64,000 bases of DNA, from the NCBI RefSeq assembly GCF_006439355.1, contig NZ_VFTG01000012.1, positions 1 to 64,000 on the forward strand, in the 5' to 3' direction. The stretch comes from Mesorhizobium sp. B4-1-3. GTDB lineage: Bacteria > Pseudomonadota > Alphaproteobacteria > Rhizobiales > Rhizobiaceae. Position numbers and translations under genes: made by a program. The notes below the pieces were generated by a model. The model saw only the letters and a program-made list of their open reading frames with translations, did not search any database and was not told the DNA's origin. Shown in pieces: positions 8,879 through 17,864 of this stretch. Positions within the stretch are counted from its first letter, which is position 1, and every line of letters starts with the position of its first letter.

Positions 8879-10215
8879 GCCTTCAGCCGCCGGCGCTGCT
8901 CGTTCATGCGCGGCGCCTTGTGGAACTTGCCGTCCTTCATGATGGCGAGGATGCGGTTCTTGTCCTGCAGTATGCGCACGTCGGAAATCGGATCGCCGTC
9001 GATCAGAAGGATGTCGGCGAGATAGCCTTCCTTTATCAGGCCGAGCTCGTCGCCCATGCCCATGATCTGGCCGCCATATTTGGTCGCGGCCTGGATCGCT
9101 TCCATCGGCGAGAAGCCGAGCATCTCGACGAAGGTCTGGATGTCCTTGGCGTTGGTGCCCTGCGGCGTCCAGGCGAAGCCGTAGTCACCGCCGATCAGGA
9201 CGCGGATGCCGCGCCGGTGCATCTTCTTCATCGTGTCGATGCACATTTCCAGCTCGCGCTCATATTCGAGCGACAGCGGCGAGCCGGGCTTGATGCCCCA
9301 TTGCTCTGCGTAACGCGCGGTATTGATCAGCCAGGCGATGCCGGGCGCGACGAAGTGCTTGTCCTTGACCGCCTCCAGCATGTCGAGCGCTTCCTCGTCG
9401 GCGAAGGAGGCGTGGTAGATGTTCTGGATGCCGTGGCGGACGCATTGCTTGACCGAGCCGGAGGAGCGCGCATGCGCCGACAGCACCTTGTTGCGGCAGC
9501 GCGCCTCGGAAGCGGCCATGGCGACCTCTTCCTCTGACATCGGGGTTTCCTCCGCGCCCATCCCGGTGATGCTCTCGCCGGAAAGGTTGAGCTTGATGGA
9601 ATCGACGCCGTATTTGATCAGCTGGCGCACCGTGCGGCGGATTTCCTCCGGGCCGGAGACGACGATGCCGAGATTGAGGCCCTCATGCGGAATATGCGAG
9701 GGCGCGGAATCGCCGAGGCCGCCGACCGTGGTGATCTCAGGCCCGGCCGCGAGGTAACGCGGGCCTGGAAACCGGCCCTGGTTTATGAATTTCTTGGCGA
9801 CGACGTCGAGCCGCGGCTTGGCGGCGGCCGCGCCCCGTCCAGCGGTGAAGCCGGCATCGAGCACCAGCTTGGCCATCTCCATGGTGACCAGCATGTGCTC
9901 CTCGACCTCCATCATCTGGATGGGATCGATGCCCGGCGCGTTGTTCCAGGACAGATGCAGATGCGCGTCGATCATGCCGGGCATCAGCGTCGCGCCCATG
10001 CCGTCGATCACGGTTGCGCCCCCTGGCGCGCCGGCGCTGTAGGAAGACGACGAGGAGGCGCCGAAGCGCGACGAGCCCTTGGTGATCTGCTTGATGCGGT
10101 TGCCCTGCACCAGCACCTCGCCGGTGTAGGGGTATTCACCCGTGGCGTCGAGCACGCGCACATTGGTGAAGAGCGTGCTTCCCGATCCGTTTCCGGCCCA
10201 GCTTTCGTCTGCCAT
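8875..10215 (-). CDS. Amidohydrolase-family metal-dependent hydrolase
   Basis: 446 residues, amidohydrolase superfamily (imidazolonepropionase/prolidase-like subgroup). An N-terminal composite beta domain (TLFTNVRVLDATGEY) precedes the barrel. Metal-ligand motif DAHLHLSW lies at the end of strand 1, a later His is in SAHARSSG, and the catalytic Asp is probably in IGGDYGFAW. The C-terminus returns to the beta domain (GYLADILLIDGDP). A run of serines interrupts the N-terminal domain. The ATG at 10215 has GGGAGG at good spacing and is preferred over the upstream extension to 10278. Being inside the liv operon, it probably hydrolyses the imported compound or a derivative; the substrate cannot be read from sequence. 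Confidence 0.88.
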   Translation of the reverse strand: MADESWAGNGSGSTLFTNVRVLDATGEYPYTGEVLVQGNRIKQITKGSSRFGASSSSSYSAGAPGGATVIDGMGATLMPGMIDAHLHLSWNNAPGIDPIQMMEVEEHMLVTMEMAKLVLDAGFTAGRGAAAAKPRLDVVAKKFINQGRFPGPRYLAAGPEITTVGGLGDSAPSHIPHEGLNLGIVVSGPEEIRRTVRQLIKYGVDSIKLNLSGESITGMGAEETPMSEEEVAMAASEARCRNKVLSAHARSSGSVKQCVRHGIQNIYHASFADEEALDMLEAVKDKHFVAPGIAWLINTARYAEQWGIKPGSPLSLEYERELEMCIDTMKKMHRRGIRVLIGGDYGFAWTPQGTNAKDIQTFVEMLGFSPMEAIQAATKYGGQIMGMGDELGLIKEGYLADILLIDGDPISDVRILQDKNRILAIMKDGKFHKAPRMNEQRRRLKA

Positions 10216-10267
10216 AACAAGCCTCCCAACTTGCCGAGCGCGTAATTCTACGCCCGATGCGAAATCC

Positions 10268-11047
10268 TCACCTATCAACCCGTCTCAAAAAATCGGCGAG
10301 CTTCGAGCTGCTCTCGCGCGGACTTTCCACCGTGGCCCAGTGTCCGCACCGATCGAGCGAGGAGAATACGGCTCCCTTGATCCTGTCGGCAAGCGCCTGG
10401 GCGACGCCTGGCGGATTGACCGTGTCGGCATCGCCGGTGACGAGCAGGGTCGGCGCCGAAATCCGGCGCGCATCGACCGCTGTGGCTTTCGCCAGGGCCT
10501 CACAGGTGCGGGCATAGGATTCAGGGTCCTGGCGGGTGATCGATTCCCGCACGAAGGCCACTGCCGCGGGCGACGTCTCCCTGGTATGCGCCGAGATCGC
10601 GTTAGCGACGATCTGATCGGCGATGTCGGCAATGCCGCCGGAGCGCGCCAGGCGCGCCCGGTTGCCGAGCCCTTGCCGGGTTGCCTCGCCCGGTTCGGCC
10701 AGGGCCCCGAACAGCGTCAGCGATGTTACCAGCGCAGGCTGCGTCGCGGCGATCTGCTGGCACACGATGGTGCCCATCGAATGGCCGACGAAATGCGCCG
10801 ACGCGACACCCATGCCGCCCATGGCGCGGATCACGGCTTCGCTCATCCCCTCGATGGTGAGCGGCTCGATCGGCCGTGGCGAGCGGCCCGAGCCGGGCAG
10901 GTCGAGCCGGATGACGCGGTAGCCGGAGAGCGCGCCCATTTGCGGCTGGAACATGTTCGAGGTTCCGCCGAGGCCGTGGATCATCACCACGGCCGCGCCT
11001 TCGCCGGTCACTTCCGCAACGACTTGGCCGACAGTCACGGTCGTCAT
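10268..11047 (-). CDS. Alpha/beta hydrolase
   Basis: 259 residues, about the size of 3-oxoadipate enol-lactonase and related esterases. Oxyanion-hole motif HGLGG is near residue 24, the nucleophile elbow GHSMG near 88, the acid in TGDADTVNPPG and the catalytic His in CGHWATVE. It likely cleaves an ester or lactone in the cytoplasm. Its ATG overlaps the stop of the FAH-family gene by ATGA, so the two are translationally coupled. Calling it PcaD would go beyond the evidence, as no other protocatechuate genes are present. Confidence 0.88.
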   Translation of the reverse strand: MTTVTVGQVVAEVTGEGAAVVMIHGLGGTSNMFQPQMGALSGYRVIRLDLPGSGRSPRPIEPLTIEGMSEAVIRAMGGMGVASAHFVGHSMGTIVCQQIAATQPALVTSLTLFGALAEPGEATRQGLGNRARLARSGGIADIADQIVANAISAHTRETSPAAVAFVRESITRQDPESYARTCEALAKATAVDARRISAPTLLVTGDADTVNPPGVAQALADRIKGAVFSSLDRCGHWATVESPRESSSKLADFLRRVDR

Positions 11048-11922
11048 TGCGGCCTCTCCACGAAACGGTTCTCCAGTGTGCCGATGCCGTCGATCTCGAT
11101 GCGTACGACATCGCCGGGCTTGAGATATCTCGGCGGATCAAAACCGATGCCGACCCCGACGGGCGTGCCGGTGGCGATGATGTCGCCGGGCTTCAGCGTG
11201 ATGCCTTGCGAGAGCGTGGCGATTATCGTCGGTATATCGAAGATGAGCAGCGATATGCGGGAGTCCTGGCGCAGGTCCTCATTGACGAAACAGCGGATGC
11301 CGGCGCTGGCAAGATCGAACTCATCCTTGCTGACGGCCCATGGGCCCATCGGACAGAATGTGTCCTGCGATTTGCCGATCAGCCACTGGCTGTATTTGCC
11401 TTGCAGGTCGCGCGCCGTGACGTCGTTGACGATCGTATAGCCCCAGACGTGGTCGAGGGCGTCCTCCTTCGAGATGCCGCGCCCGCCCTTGCCGATGATG
11501 ACGGCAAGCTCCGCCTCATAATCGATCGCCGTCGAGACAGTGGAATCGATCAACACGCTGGCGTGGTTGGGGACGACCGATTCCGGCACCTTCGAGAAGA
11601 TGATCGGATGCTTCGGCACTGCCCCGGCGCCGGCGCTGGAATCGAAGCCGCTGCGCGCAAACTCGTGCGCGTGCTCGTGATAGTTCTTGCCGACGCAGAA
11701 GATATTGCGGCGCGGCTGTGGAATCGGAGCTTCGATCTCCACTCCCGCCAGCGGGATCGGGGAAAGGGTGCGCGGCAGCCCGGCTCCGTTGCGCTCGATC
11801 AGCGCGAGCAACCCGGCCTCGGCGCGCTCGACGGGAAATTCGAAGGGGGCGACGGTCTGGGCGGCAAGATCGACCAGGCCGACCCGCCGTTCGCCGGCGA
11901 GCGAGAAAGTCGCGACCCGCAT
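11044..11922 (-). CDS. Fumarylacetoacetate hydrolase family protein
   Basis: 292 residues, first gene of the operon. The FAH catalytic domain begins at NIFCVGKNYHEHAHEF; the metal-binding acids are in DYEAELAVIIG and VNDVTARDLQ, and GDIIATGTPVGVG closes the site. Members hydrolyse C-C bonds of diketo acids or decarboxylate/hydrate 2-oxo acids. The ATG at 11922 with GGGAGG just upstream is chosen over an upstream start at 11943. Together with the amidohydrolase and the alpha/beta hydrolase it suggests degradation of a ring-opened or oxo-acid compound brought in by the Liv transporter. Confidence 0.9.
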   Translation of the reverse strand: MRVATFSLAGERRVGLVDLAAQTVAPFEFPVERAEAGLLALIERNGAGLPRTLSPIPLAGVEIEAPIPQPRRNIFCVGKNYHEHAHEFARSGFDSSAGAGAVPKHPIIFSKVPESVVPNHASVLIDSTVSTAIDYEAELAVIIGKGGRGISKEDALDHVWGYTIVNDVTARDLQGKYSQWLIGKSQDTFCPMGPWAVSKDEFDLASAGIRCFVNEDLRQDSRISLLIFDIPTIIATLSQGITLKPGDIIATGTPVGVGIGFDPPRYLKPGDVVRIEIDGIGTLENRFVERPQ

Positions 11923-12143
11923 GAAGTTCCTCCCGTGAACCAATTTTGAGCCAATTTTACGCTCTTTCGAAACACGCTAGCGGCAATTGGCTTAGGCCGC
12001 AAGCCGAATTCTGATTGGTTTCATCAAATAATCCGACATTTACAGGGTGCAAACGCTGTGATGCTTGCGACCAGCACGATGGACGGGAGCAGGAAAAGCT
12101 GCTATAAATGGTTCACTATTGGATCAGGTAACTGCCGCCAATT
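11923..12143. promoter_or_regulatory. Divergent promoter/operator region of the liv-hydrolase operon
   Basis: The 221 bases between the divergent FAH gene and the GntR regulator. Two direct copies of CCAATTTT lie at 11940-11947 and 11951-11958, exactly 11 bases apart, right in front of the FAH gene. A loosely symmetric GCAA...TTGC stretch lies near 12050-12070. An AT-rich stretch (gctataaatggttcactattggatca) lies at about 12099-12124, close to the regulator start. The arrangement suits autoregulation by the GntR protein, but no operator is proven. Confidence 0.5.
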
Positions 12144-12815
12144 ATGCCCAAACTGGTTGCCAACGATATCGCCATTGCCTTGAAGAAGCGCATTTCTCTG
12201 GGCGAGTGGCTGGAGAACGGCCGCATGCCGCCGGAGCGCGACCTCGCCAGCGAGTTCGGCGTGGCGCGCAATACGGTGCGGCGCGCCGTCAGCATGCTCG
12301 AGGATGATGGCACGGTCGTTCGCCACGTGGGCCGCGGGACATTTTTGACGGCGGGCAATCCCGATTCCATGGCCGCGACCGTCGCGCGCATGGAAGGAAC
12401 CAGCCCCGCAGACATGATGGAGATCAGGCAGTTGCTGGAGCCGGCGGCAGCGTCCTTCGCCGCGACCAATGCAAGCGCCGGTGAATTGAACGCAGTGCGC
12501 GAGGCGCACAAGATCGCCTGCGCGTCCCAGGACATGCCGACGTTCGAGCACTGGGACGCGGAATTCCACCACCGCATCTTCGCATGCTCGCGCAACGACT
12601 TCCTCAAGGAGATCCACAATCTCATGCGCATCCTGCGCAATCAGCGGCCATGGTTCGAGATGAAGAAGCGTTCCTTCTCCGAGGAACGCCGCGCCACCTA
12701 TTGCAGCGAGCACCAGCTCGTCCTGGATGCGTTGCTGGCGCGCGACTCCGAAGGCGCCAGCGCTGCCATGCTGACGCATCTGAGGACGGTCGAGCGCAAT
12801 CTTCTGGGGAGGTAG
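12144..12815 (+). CDS. GntR-family (FCD domain) transcriptional regulator
   Basis: 223 residues. The N-terminal winged helix-turn-helix is clear: MPPERDLASEFGVARNTVRR, then the wing GRGTFL. Residues about 85-215 are an all-helical FCD effector domain with EFHHRIF, the usual metal/carboxylate-binding Asp/His pattern. FadR-subfamily regulators with this domain usually sense organic acids. It is transcribed away from the FAH-hydrolase-Liv operon across a 221-base region and is the obvious candidate repressor. It is somewhat short at the N-terminus, with the HTH starting almost at once. Confidence 0.9.
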   Translation: MPKLVANDIAIALKKRISLGEWLENGRMPPERDLASEFGVARNTVRRAVSMLEDDGTVVRHVGRGTFLTAGNPDSMAATVARMEGTSPADMMEIRQLLEPAAASFAATNASAGELNAVREAHKIACASQDMPTFEHWDAEFHHRIFACSRNDFLKEIHNLMRILRNQRPWFEMKKRSFSEERRATYCSEHQLVLDALLARDSEGASAAMLTHLRTVERNLLGR

Positions 12816-13184
12816 CCGCCCGGATGTCGAAGCCCGAGTCGACATCGCATGAGGATGCCACTATATAGCGCCTGCTCCGGCTGAGGCCGGGGCAGCATCG
12901 ACCGGGAAGCCGCGATACGGTTTGTGATACAAATGCGCTGTCAAAGTTAGAAAAAAGCAAGCAAAAACAACAATAGCGGCCTTCTATCGATCCCGGCCAG
13001 CGATCCCATCATTCTCAATGATCTGAACGTGCACCTCGACCCCCTCCATTTCTTCGGCTTTGCGTCCCACGGGCAAGATGTCTTGCCGGCGGAGGCCGAC
13101 TCGGCTCGAATGGGGCATGCCTTCTGTGCGGGCGTGCGGACGTTCATGGCTACCAACCGGCTTTGCCGCTAGGGAAAAAGCGAT
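12816..13184. other. Gene-free stretch with a possible decayed minus-strand reading frame
   Basis: 369 bases with no convincing gene. On the minus strand a short frame from about 13150 down to 12984 reads plausible protein-like sequence (RRQDILPVGRKAEEMEGVEV and onward) with neither a credible start nor a family match, so it may be a remnant. The segment around 12955-12975 is unusually A-rich (aaaaaagcaagcaaaaac). The last 40 bases must hold the promoter and weak ribosome site of the DUF768 gene. Confidence 0.3.
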
Positions 13185-13439
13185 ATGAGTGAACATGCGA
13201 TCGAGTTTTTGCGCGGATGGATTGGCGAGAAAGTCCAATGCCAGCATTCGCCGATCAAGATCGACAAGCAGGCAGAGACGCTCGCCAAGGAATGCTGCGC
13301 CAAGGCCGCCGAGGCAGGCATTCTGCTCGAGGACATTCAGGAAGAGGTCGGCGACATCCAGGAATTGATCGCGTCGCGCCTCGAGGAGGCCGCCGAAGAG
13401 GGCAGCAGCGAAGCACGACCCGACAAGGCTGCGGAATAA
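13185..13439 (+). CDS. DUF768 family small protein
   Basis: 84 residues, acidic and mostly helical. The opening MSEHAIEFLRGWIGEKV fits the DUF768 family, which I know chiefly from Mesorhizobium and whose function is unknown. It ends in a Glu/Ala-rich tail (RLEEAAEEGSSEARPD). No signal peptide or membrane segment is present. The upstream sequence agggaaaaagcgat gives only a weak ribosome site. It stands alone between the GntR gene and the convergent aminopeptidase gene. Confidence 0.8.
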   Translation: MSEHAIEFLRGWIGEKVQCQHSPIKIDKQAETLAKECCAKAAEAGILLEDIQEEVGDIQELIASRLEEAAEEGSSEARPDKAAE

Positions 13440-13477
13440 GTACCCGCCTGGGCACAGGCCGGCGGCGGTGTTTCCAA

Positions 13478-13524
13478 GCAATTCCAAGTGTAACGGTTTT
13501 CCGTCCCGGATTGCGCAAAACAAA
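13478..13524. repeat. GCAATTCC...GGTTTTCCGTCC interspersed repeat, copy 1
   Basis: gcaattcc-aagtgtaacggttttccgtcccggattgcgcaaaacaaa matches the element at 31127-31181 with small insertions and deletions, and a more diverged version sits near 33467-33512. The ends gcaatt and attgc are complementary, so it can form a hairpin. Such elements are common in intergenic DNA of rhizobia. Here it lies between convergent genes. Confidence 0.55.
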
Positions 13525-13550
13525 GGAGATAGAGTGTTTCAACGAACGCT

Positions 13551-14669
13551 CTATCCGAATTTTTCCTTCAGCCAGTCCTTCGGCAGCGCCGGCACGAAAT
13601 TGCCGTCGCGTCCCGTCATATCCTCATTGGCGACCAGCGCATTGAGGATCGCTTCCTCGACGCCTTGCACGACCGCGTCGAAGAACGGGTCGATATCGAC
13701 GTCCGGGATGAACTCCGCGCGTCCGATGCGCCCGGAAGCGCCAAGCGCCGCCTCCGGATTGGCGGTCGAGAACGCCAGAAAGATATCGCCCGAACTGTGA
13801 TAGCCATAGCCGCCGGTCAAGGCGGTGCCGAGCGGCACCCGCCGGGCGAGCCGCTTCATCTGATGTGGCAGGAACGGCGCGTCGGTGGCGACGATGGCGA
13901 TGATCGAACCCTTTTCGGCGCGGGGCGTGCCCTCGCGGATGGCCGGCTGGGCCAATTCTGGGCCAACACGCCGGCCGCGAATGGTGAAATTGTGCCTCTT
14001 GCCGAAATTCGCCTGCACGAACACGCCGAGAATGTAGCACCTGTCCTGCCATGCGACGACGCGCGAGGCGGTGCCGGATCCGGCCTTGAAGCCGAAGGTG
14101 ATCATGCCGGTGCCGCCGCCGACGCTGCCCTCCTCGATGGCTCCGCCGGCAGCATTGTCGAGCGCCGCTGCAACATGCTCGACGCTCACATGATGGCCGT
14201 TGATGTCGTTGAGGAAGCCGTCATAGGTCTCGGCCGCCACCGGCAGGCCCCAGCCTGTGTCGAGAGCGACCGGCAGCATCTTGTGCATCCAGCGCAGCGT
14301 GGCGTCGCGGGTGACGCCGCAGGAATGCGTGTTGGTGATGGTGACCGGGAAGTTGAAGGCGCCGGTTTCCTCGATGATGTGCGTGCCCGTCAGCTCGCCA
14401 TTGCCGTTCTGGCTGAACACACCGGCAAAGACCGGTGTCGCGAGCTGTTGAACCGGCCTTGGCAGGATGGCGGTCACACCGGTGCGCACTGGGCCGTTGC
14501 CGACCTGCAGCGGACCGTCGCCGGAAATCAGTGTCGTGTAGCCCACCGACACACCCGGCACATCGGTGATGGCGTTGAAAGGGCCCGGCGTGCCGTCGAG
14601 CGTAATGCCGAAGGCGCGCAGGCGCGGCTTGCCCAACGGGGTGCGAAGATGCGGGTCGTGGTTGCTCAT
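13551..14669 (-). CDS. P1 family (DmpA-type) aminopeptidase
   Basis: 372 residues, the usual length for DmpA/S58 N-terminal nucleophile hydrolases. These proteins cut themselves in front of a Ser; the site is recognisable as KGSIIAIVATDAP at about residue 255, giving alpha and beta chains. The family releases N-terminal D- or L-residues or acts on beta-peptides. No signal peptide is seen, so it is cytoplasmic. It begins seven bases after the xseA stop and is therefore its operon partner. Confidence 0.9.
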   Translation of the reverse strand: MSNHDPHLRTPLGKPRLRAFGITLDGTPGPFNAITDVPGVSVGYTTLISGDGPLQVGNGPVRTGVTAILPRPVQQLATPVFAGVFSQNGNGELTGTHIIEETGAFNFPVTITNTHSCGVTRDATLRWMHKMLPVALDTGWGLPVAAETYDGFLNDINGHHVSVEHVAAALDNAAGGAIEEGSVGGGTGMITFGFKAGSGTASRVVAWQDRCYILGVFVQANFGKRHNFTIRGRRVGPELAQPAIREGTPRAEKGSIIAIVATDAPFLPHQMKRLARRVPLGTALTGGYGYHSSGDIFLAFSTANPEAALGASGRIGRAEFIPDVDIDPFFDAVVQGVEEAILNALVANEDMTGRDGNFVPALPKDWLKEKFG

Positions 14670-14676
14670 GCTGACC

Positions 14677-16242
14677 TCAGAACAACGAGCCCTGGTTGCC
14701 CGGCTCCTTGGCCTTGGCGGGCGACTTCGTAGCCAGCTTAGGTCGCGCGCCGCCGGAGGTTGCGATGGCCTCGGCAGTGCCGTCGGCGAATTCCAGCTGC
14801 AGCGCTGCGCCCGGCGCCAGTTCCGCTACCCCTTTGACGACGGCGCCGTCGGCATCCTTGACCAGCGCGAAGCCGCGCGCCAGCACGGCCTTGTGCGACA
14901 GAGTCGACAAGAGGCGGTTGGCCTGGGTCAGCGCCGCGCGCAGCCGGTCGAGACGCCGCGCCAATGCCTGGTCTTGTCTGCGGCCCAGCCCGGTCAGCCT
15001 ATCGGCCTGCAGCTTCTGCCGCCGGACGATCGGTGCCGGCGACAGGCGCGTCGAATTGCGCTGGAAGCGCGCGCGCCGCTCACGCACGATGGCGAAGAAC
15101 GCCGCGCGGGCACGCGCGATGTCGCGGCCGGTCAGGGTGCGTGCTTCATTCAAGCGCCGCGACAGGGTCGCCGGCGTCAGCCTTTGCCGCTCCAGCGTCG
15201 CCCGCTTGCGCTCGATATTAACCGTCAGTCCGCGGCCGAGGCGGCTGGTTGCATCGTCGAAACGGCGGCGCGGCAGCGCCAGCAACTGGTCAGGCGAGGG
15301 GAGCGCGCGTGCCGCCGCGCGCACTGCTTGGCGCTTGCGCTCCAGGTGCCGCGAGGCGCAAGCGTTGAGCCGCGCGCCAAGGCTGGCCAAGGTGGCCTCC
15401 AGGTCCGCCCTGACCGGCACGGCGATCTCGGCCGCGCCCGTCGGTGTCGGTGCGCGCATGTCGGCGACGAAGTCGATCAGGGTCGTATCGGTCTCGTGCC
15501 CGACGGCTGAGATCACCGGGATGGCGGACGCCGCCACCGCTCGCGCCAGCCCTTCGTCGTTGAAGCCCCAGAGGTCCTCGAGGCTGCCGCCGCCGCGTGC
15601 GACGATCAGAAGATCGGGCTGGCGGATGGGTCCGTCCCATGCCAACGCGTTGAAGCCGTTGACGGCCGCGGTGACTTCCTTGGCCGTCGTCTCGCCCTGG
15701 ACCCGCACCGGCCAGACCAGCACATGGAGCGGGAACCGGTCCTTGATGCGATGGATGATGTCGCGGATCACCGAGCCCGTCGGCGAGGTGACGACGCCGA
15801 TGACTTTGGGCATGAATGGCAGCCGCCGCTTGCGGCCTGCATCGAACAAGCCTTCGCCCTGAAGGCGGCGCTTGCGCTCCTCCAAGAGTGCCATCAGCGC
15901 GCCGGCGCCCGCCGGCTCCAGATTGTCGATGACGATCTGGTAATTGGATTTGCCAGGATAGGTCGTCAGCCTGCCGCTGGCGATCACCTCCATGCCTTCC
16001 TCGGGGCGGAATTTCAGCCGCGCCATGGTGGTCTTCCAGACCACGGCGTCGATCCGCGCGCGGTCGTCCTTCAAGGCGAAGTAAGCGTGGCCGGAGGAAT
16101 GCGGCCCGCGATAGCCGGAAATCTCGCCACGCACCCGCACATTGCCGAAAGCATCCTCGACAGTGCGCTTCAGCGCGCCGGAAATCTCGCTCACTGTGTA
16201 TTCGGTGGCGTTGCTGCGTGATTCGGTTGCTGTTTCACTCAT
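14677..16242 (-). CDS. xseA: Exodeoxyribonuclease VII large subunit
   Basis: 521 residues. An N-terminal OB-fold ([21 protein letters not shown]) binds single-stranded DNA. The catalytic core has [33 protein letters not shown] and [20 protein letters not shown], all characteristic of XseA. A long Arg-rich coiled coil (about 290-440) is followed by the C-terminal beta region ([16 protein letters not shown]). The tail after about 490 is Lys/Ala-rich and specific to rhizobia-like homologues. No xseB is in the window. Confidence 0.96.
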   Translation of the reverse strand: MSETATESRSNATEYTVSEISGALKRTVEDAFGNVRVRGEISGYRGPHSSGHAYFALKDDRARIDAVVWKTTMARLKFRPEEGMEVIASGRLTTYPGKSNYQIVIDNLEPAGAGALMALLEERKRRLQGEGLFDAGRKRRLPFMPKVIGVVTSPTGSVIRDIIHRIKDRFPLHVLVWPVRVQGETTAKEVTAAVNGFNALAWDGPIRQPDLLIVARGGGSLEDLWGFNDEGLARAVAASAIPVISAVGHETDTTLIDFVADMRAPTPTGAAEIAVPVRADLEATLASLGARLNACASRHLERKRQAVRAAARALPSPDQLLALPRRRFDDATSRLGRGLTVNIERKRATLERQRLTPATLSRRLNEARTLTGRDIARARAAFFAIVRERRARFQRNSTRLSPAPIVRRQKLQADRLTGLGRRQDQALARRLDRLRAALTQANRLLSTLSHKAVLARGFALVKDADGAVVKGVAELAPGAALQLEFADGTAEAIATSGGARPKLATKSPAKAKEPGNQGSLF

Positions 16243-16437
16243 TTGGCGATTGGGGAGCGCTTATCGGCCGGCGTCAAGCTGCGACAAACATCGCTAATAT
16301 TATACAGCAGCCCGTTGACGCGTCAGGTCACGCTGACGCTCGCCGCTTTGCTGTCGCCGCCGCTGGAGCGGCCAGTTGCTTGCGCTGCCGGGTGTCTCGT
16401 CGCTCGATCAGGAGCGCGCCGCCGCTCGGGCCTGACT

Positions 16438-17394
16438 TTACCATCCAGGCATGATCTGGTTTGCCTTGACCCGCTTCATCTTGGCGAAGGCGAGCGCGGC
16501 GAAGTCGAAGCTTCCCGCCTCCTCGCTGACCGGCACGGAAATATTGTCGAGGCTCTCGGCGATGTGGCGGGCCAAAGCGTCGACGATCTCCGGCTGCGAG
16601 GTCTGGCCGCGCATGATGCCGATGCGGCAATCCGGCAACTGCCCGAATCCGTCGGCCTCGCCGAGCACGCGCATGCCGGGCCTGAGCGCGCATTCCGGCA
16701 GCACCGAGACCGCCAGGCCGGAAAGCACGGCCGCGGTGATCACGGTGGCCGAGAAGCTGGAGAACAGCACGCGATAGTCGCGGTTCTGCCGGTCGAGCAC
16801 GTCGACCGCGGCGCGCCGCCAGATGCAGTTCGGCCGTCCGAACGCCATCGGCAGGATTTCCTGCTCATGTGTGGCGTGGTTGGCCGAGGTCACCCACAAA
16901 AGCGGCTCGCGCCGCACCACTTCCGACTGGCCGCGCGTGTCGTTATGCGTCACCAGCGCCAAGTCGAGATTGCCGCGTTTGATGTGCTCGACCAGGCCCG
17001 GCGTCGGCTCGCAGACGACGGTCAGCTCGACCCGCGGGTTGGAGCGCGAGAAGCGCGCCATGATTTCGGGCAGGAAGCGGTCGGCATAGTCGTCCGGCGT
17101 GCCGATGCGGATCGTGCCTTCGAGCCGCTGGTCGTCGAAGGCGGCCAAGGTCTCGCGGTTGAGATAGATCAGTCGCCGCGCATAGGAAAGCAGCCGGTCG
17201 CCCTCTTCGGTCAGCTTGTTGGTGCGCCCGTCCTTTTCGAACAGCGGCTTGCCGATCCGCTCCTCCAGCCGCCGCATCTGCATCGACACGGCCGACTGTG
17301 TCCGGTGCACCTCCTCGGCCGCGCGTGTGAAGCTTCCTGTGTCGGCGATCGAGATGAAGGTTTGCAACTGATCGAGGTCGAGCGGCGCTTTCAT
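16438..17394 (-). CDS. LysR-family regulator of the LsrB/VtlR type
   Basis: 318 residues. The N-terminal HTH is TGSFTRAAEEVHRTQSAVSM with MRRLEERIGKPLFEKDGR after it; the effector domain begins near residue 92 (GTIRIGTPDDYADRFLPEI). This pattern, including the opening MKAPLDLDQLQTFI, strongly recalls LsrB of Sinorhizobium and VtlR of Brucella/Agrobacterium, regulators of stress, symbiosis or virulence and of small DUF1127 proteins. Several effector-domain cysteines are present. A DUF1127 gene is divergent 179 bases away, which agrees with that identity. The assignment is from memory of the family. Confidence 0.82.
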   Translation of the reverse strand: MKAPLDLDQLQTFISIADTGSFTRAAEEVHRTQSAVSMQMRRLEERIGKPLFEKDGRTNKLTEEGDRLLSYARRLIYLNRETLAAFDDQRLEGTIRIGTPDDYADRFLPEIMARFSRSNPRVELTVVCEPTPGLVEHIKRGNLDLALVTHNDTRGQSEVVRREPLLWVTSANHATHEQEILPMAFGRPNCIWRRAAVDVLDRQNRDYRVLFSSFSATVITAAVLSGLAVSVLPECALRPGMRVLGEADGFGQLPDCRIGIMRGQTSQPEIVDALARHIAESLDNISVPVSEEAGSFDFAALAFAKMKRVKANQIMPGW

Positions 17395-17573
17395 CGGTCC
17401 AACCTATCATTGATGTTGATGCTACAGATTAAAAACATTCGTTGGATTAATCAATCGCGCGATGGCAAATTGGCATCGTCCACATGAAAGCATGTGAATG
17501 GAAACTGCAGCGGCGCTTCTCCCGGGACGCCGCTTGCCTAGTTCGTCCGCTCTGTCCCGTAAGAGAGACTGAC
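17395..17573. promoter_or_regulatory. Divergent LysR/DUF1127 promoter region
   Basis: AT-rich by local standards, especially 17405-17460 (ttgatgttgatgctacagat, then ggattaatcaat). T-N11-A boxes expected for a LysR regulator can be found in the AT-rich core, but more than one placement is possible. aagagagactgac precedes the DUF1127 ATG at 17574. Confidence 0.45.
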
Positions 17574-17864
17574 ATGACCACGATTGAATTCGCTTCCGAG
17601 ACCCCGCGCATCACCACGCGGCCAGCCGTTGCGACACGCGTGCTCAATGCTCTCGCCAACGCCTACGTCGCCTGGAAAAACCGCCGCGCCTTCTATCGCC
17701 TGGGCGAGATGTCGGACGCCGAGCTTGCCGATATCGGCCTGACGCGCGCCGACCTCCATGTCGCCGTCGCCGTGCCCTTCGGTCGCGATCCAACGGTGAA
17801 GCTGCGCGCCATTGCCAGCGAGCGCGCCGACACGATCGAGGACCTTGCTCGTCAGGTGGCCTGA
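17574..17864 (+). CDS. DUF1127 family small protein
   Basis: 96 residues. The DUF1127 core of about 45 residues is clear: AYVAWKNRRAFYRLGEMSDA followed by ELADIGLTRADLHVAV. Proteins of this Arg-rich family act in phosphate, nitrogen and stress responses and several affect RNA turnover. The N-terminal about 25 residues and the tail after residue 70 are extra. It is divergent from the LsrB/VtlR-like gene and is followed by a good terminator, so it is a monocistronic unit. The start at 17574 is preferred over an open-frame start at 17484. Confidence 0.88.
   Translation: MTTIEFASETPRITTRPAVATRVLNALANAYVAWKNRRAFYRLGEMSDAELADIGLTRADLHVAVAVPFGRDPTVKLRAIASERADTIEDLARQVA

Noticed and set aside
10268..11047. 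Naming the alpha/beta hydrolase pcaD
   Set aside because: It has the fold and triad of enol-lactonases, but no other protocatechuate or beta-ketoadipate genes are near, and the operon points to a different substrate.
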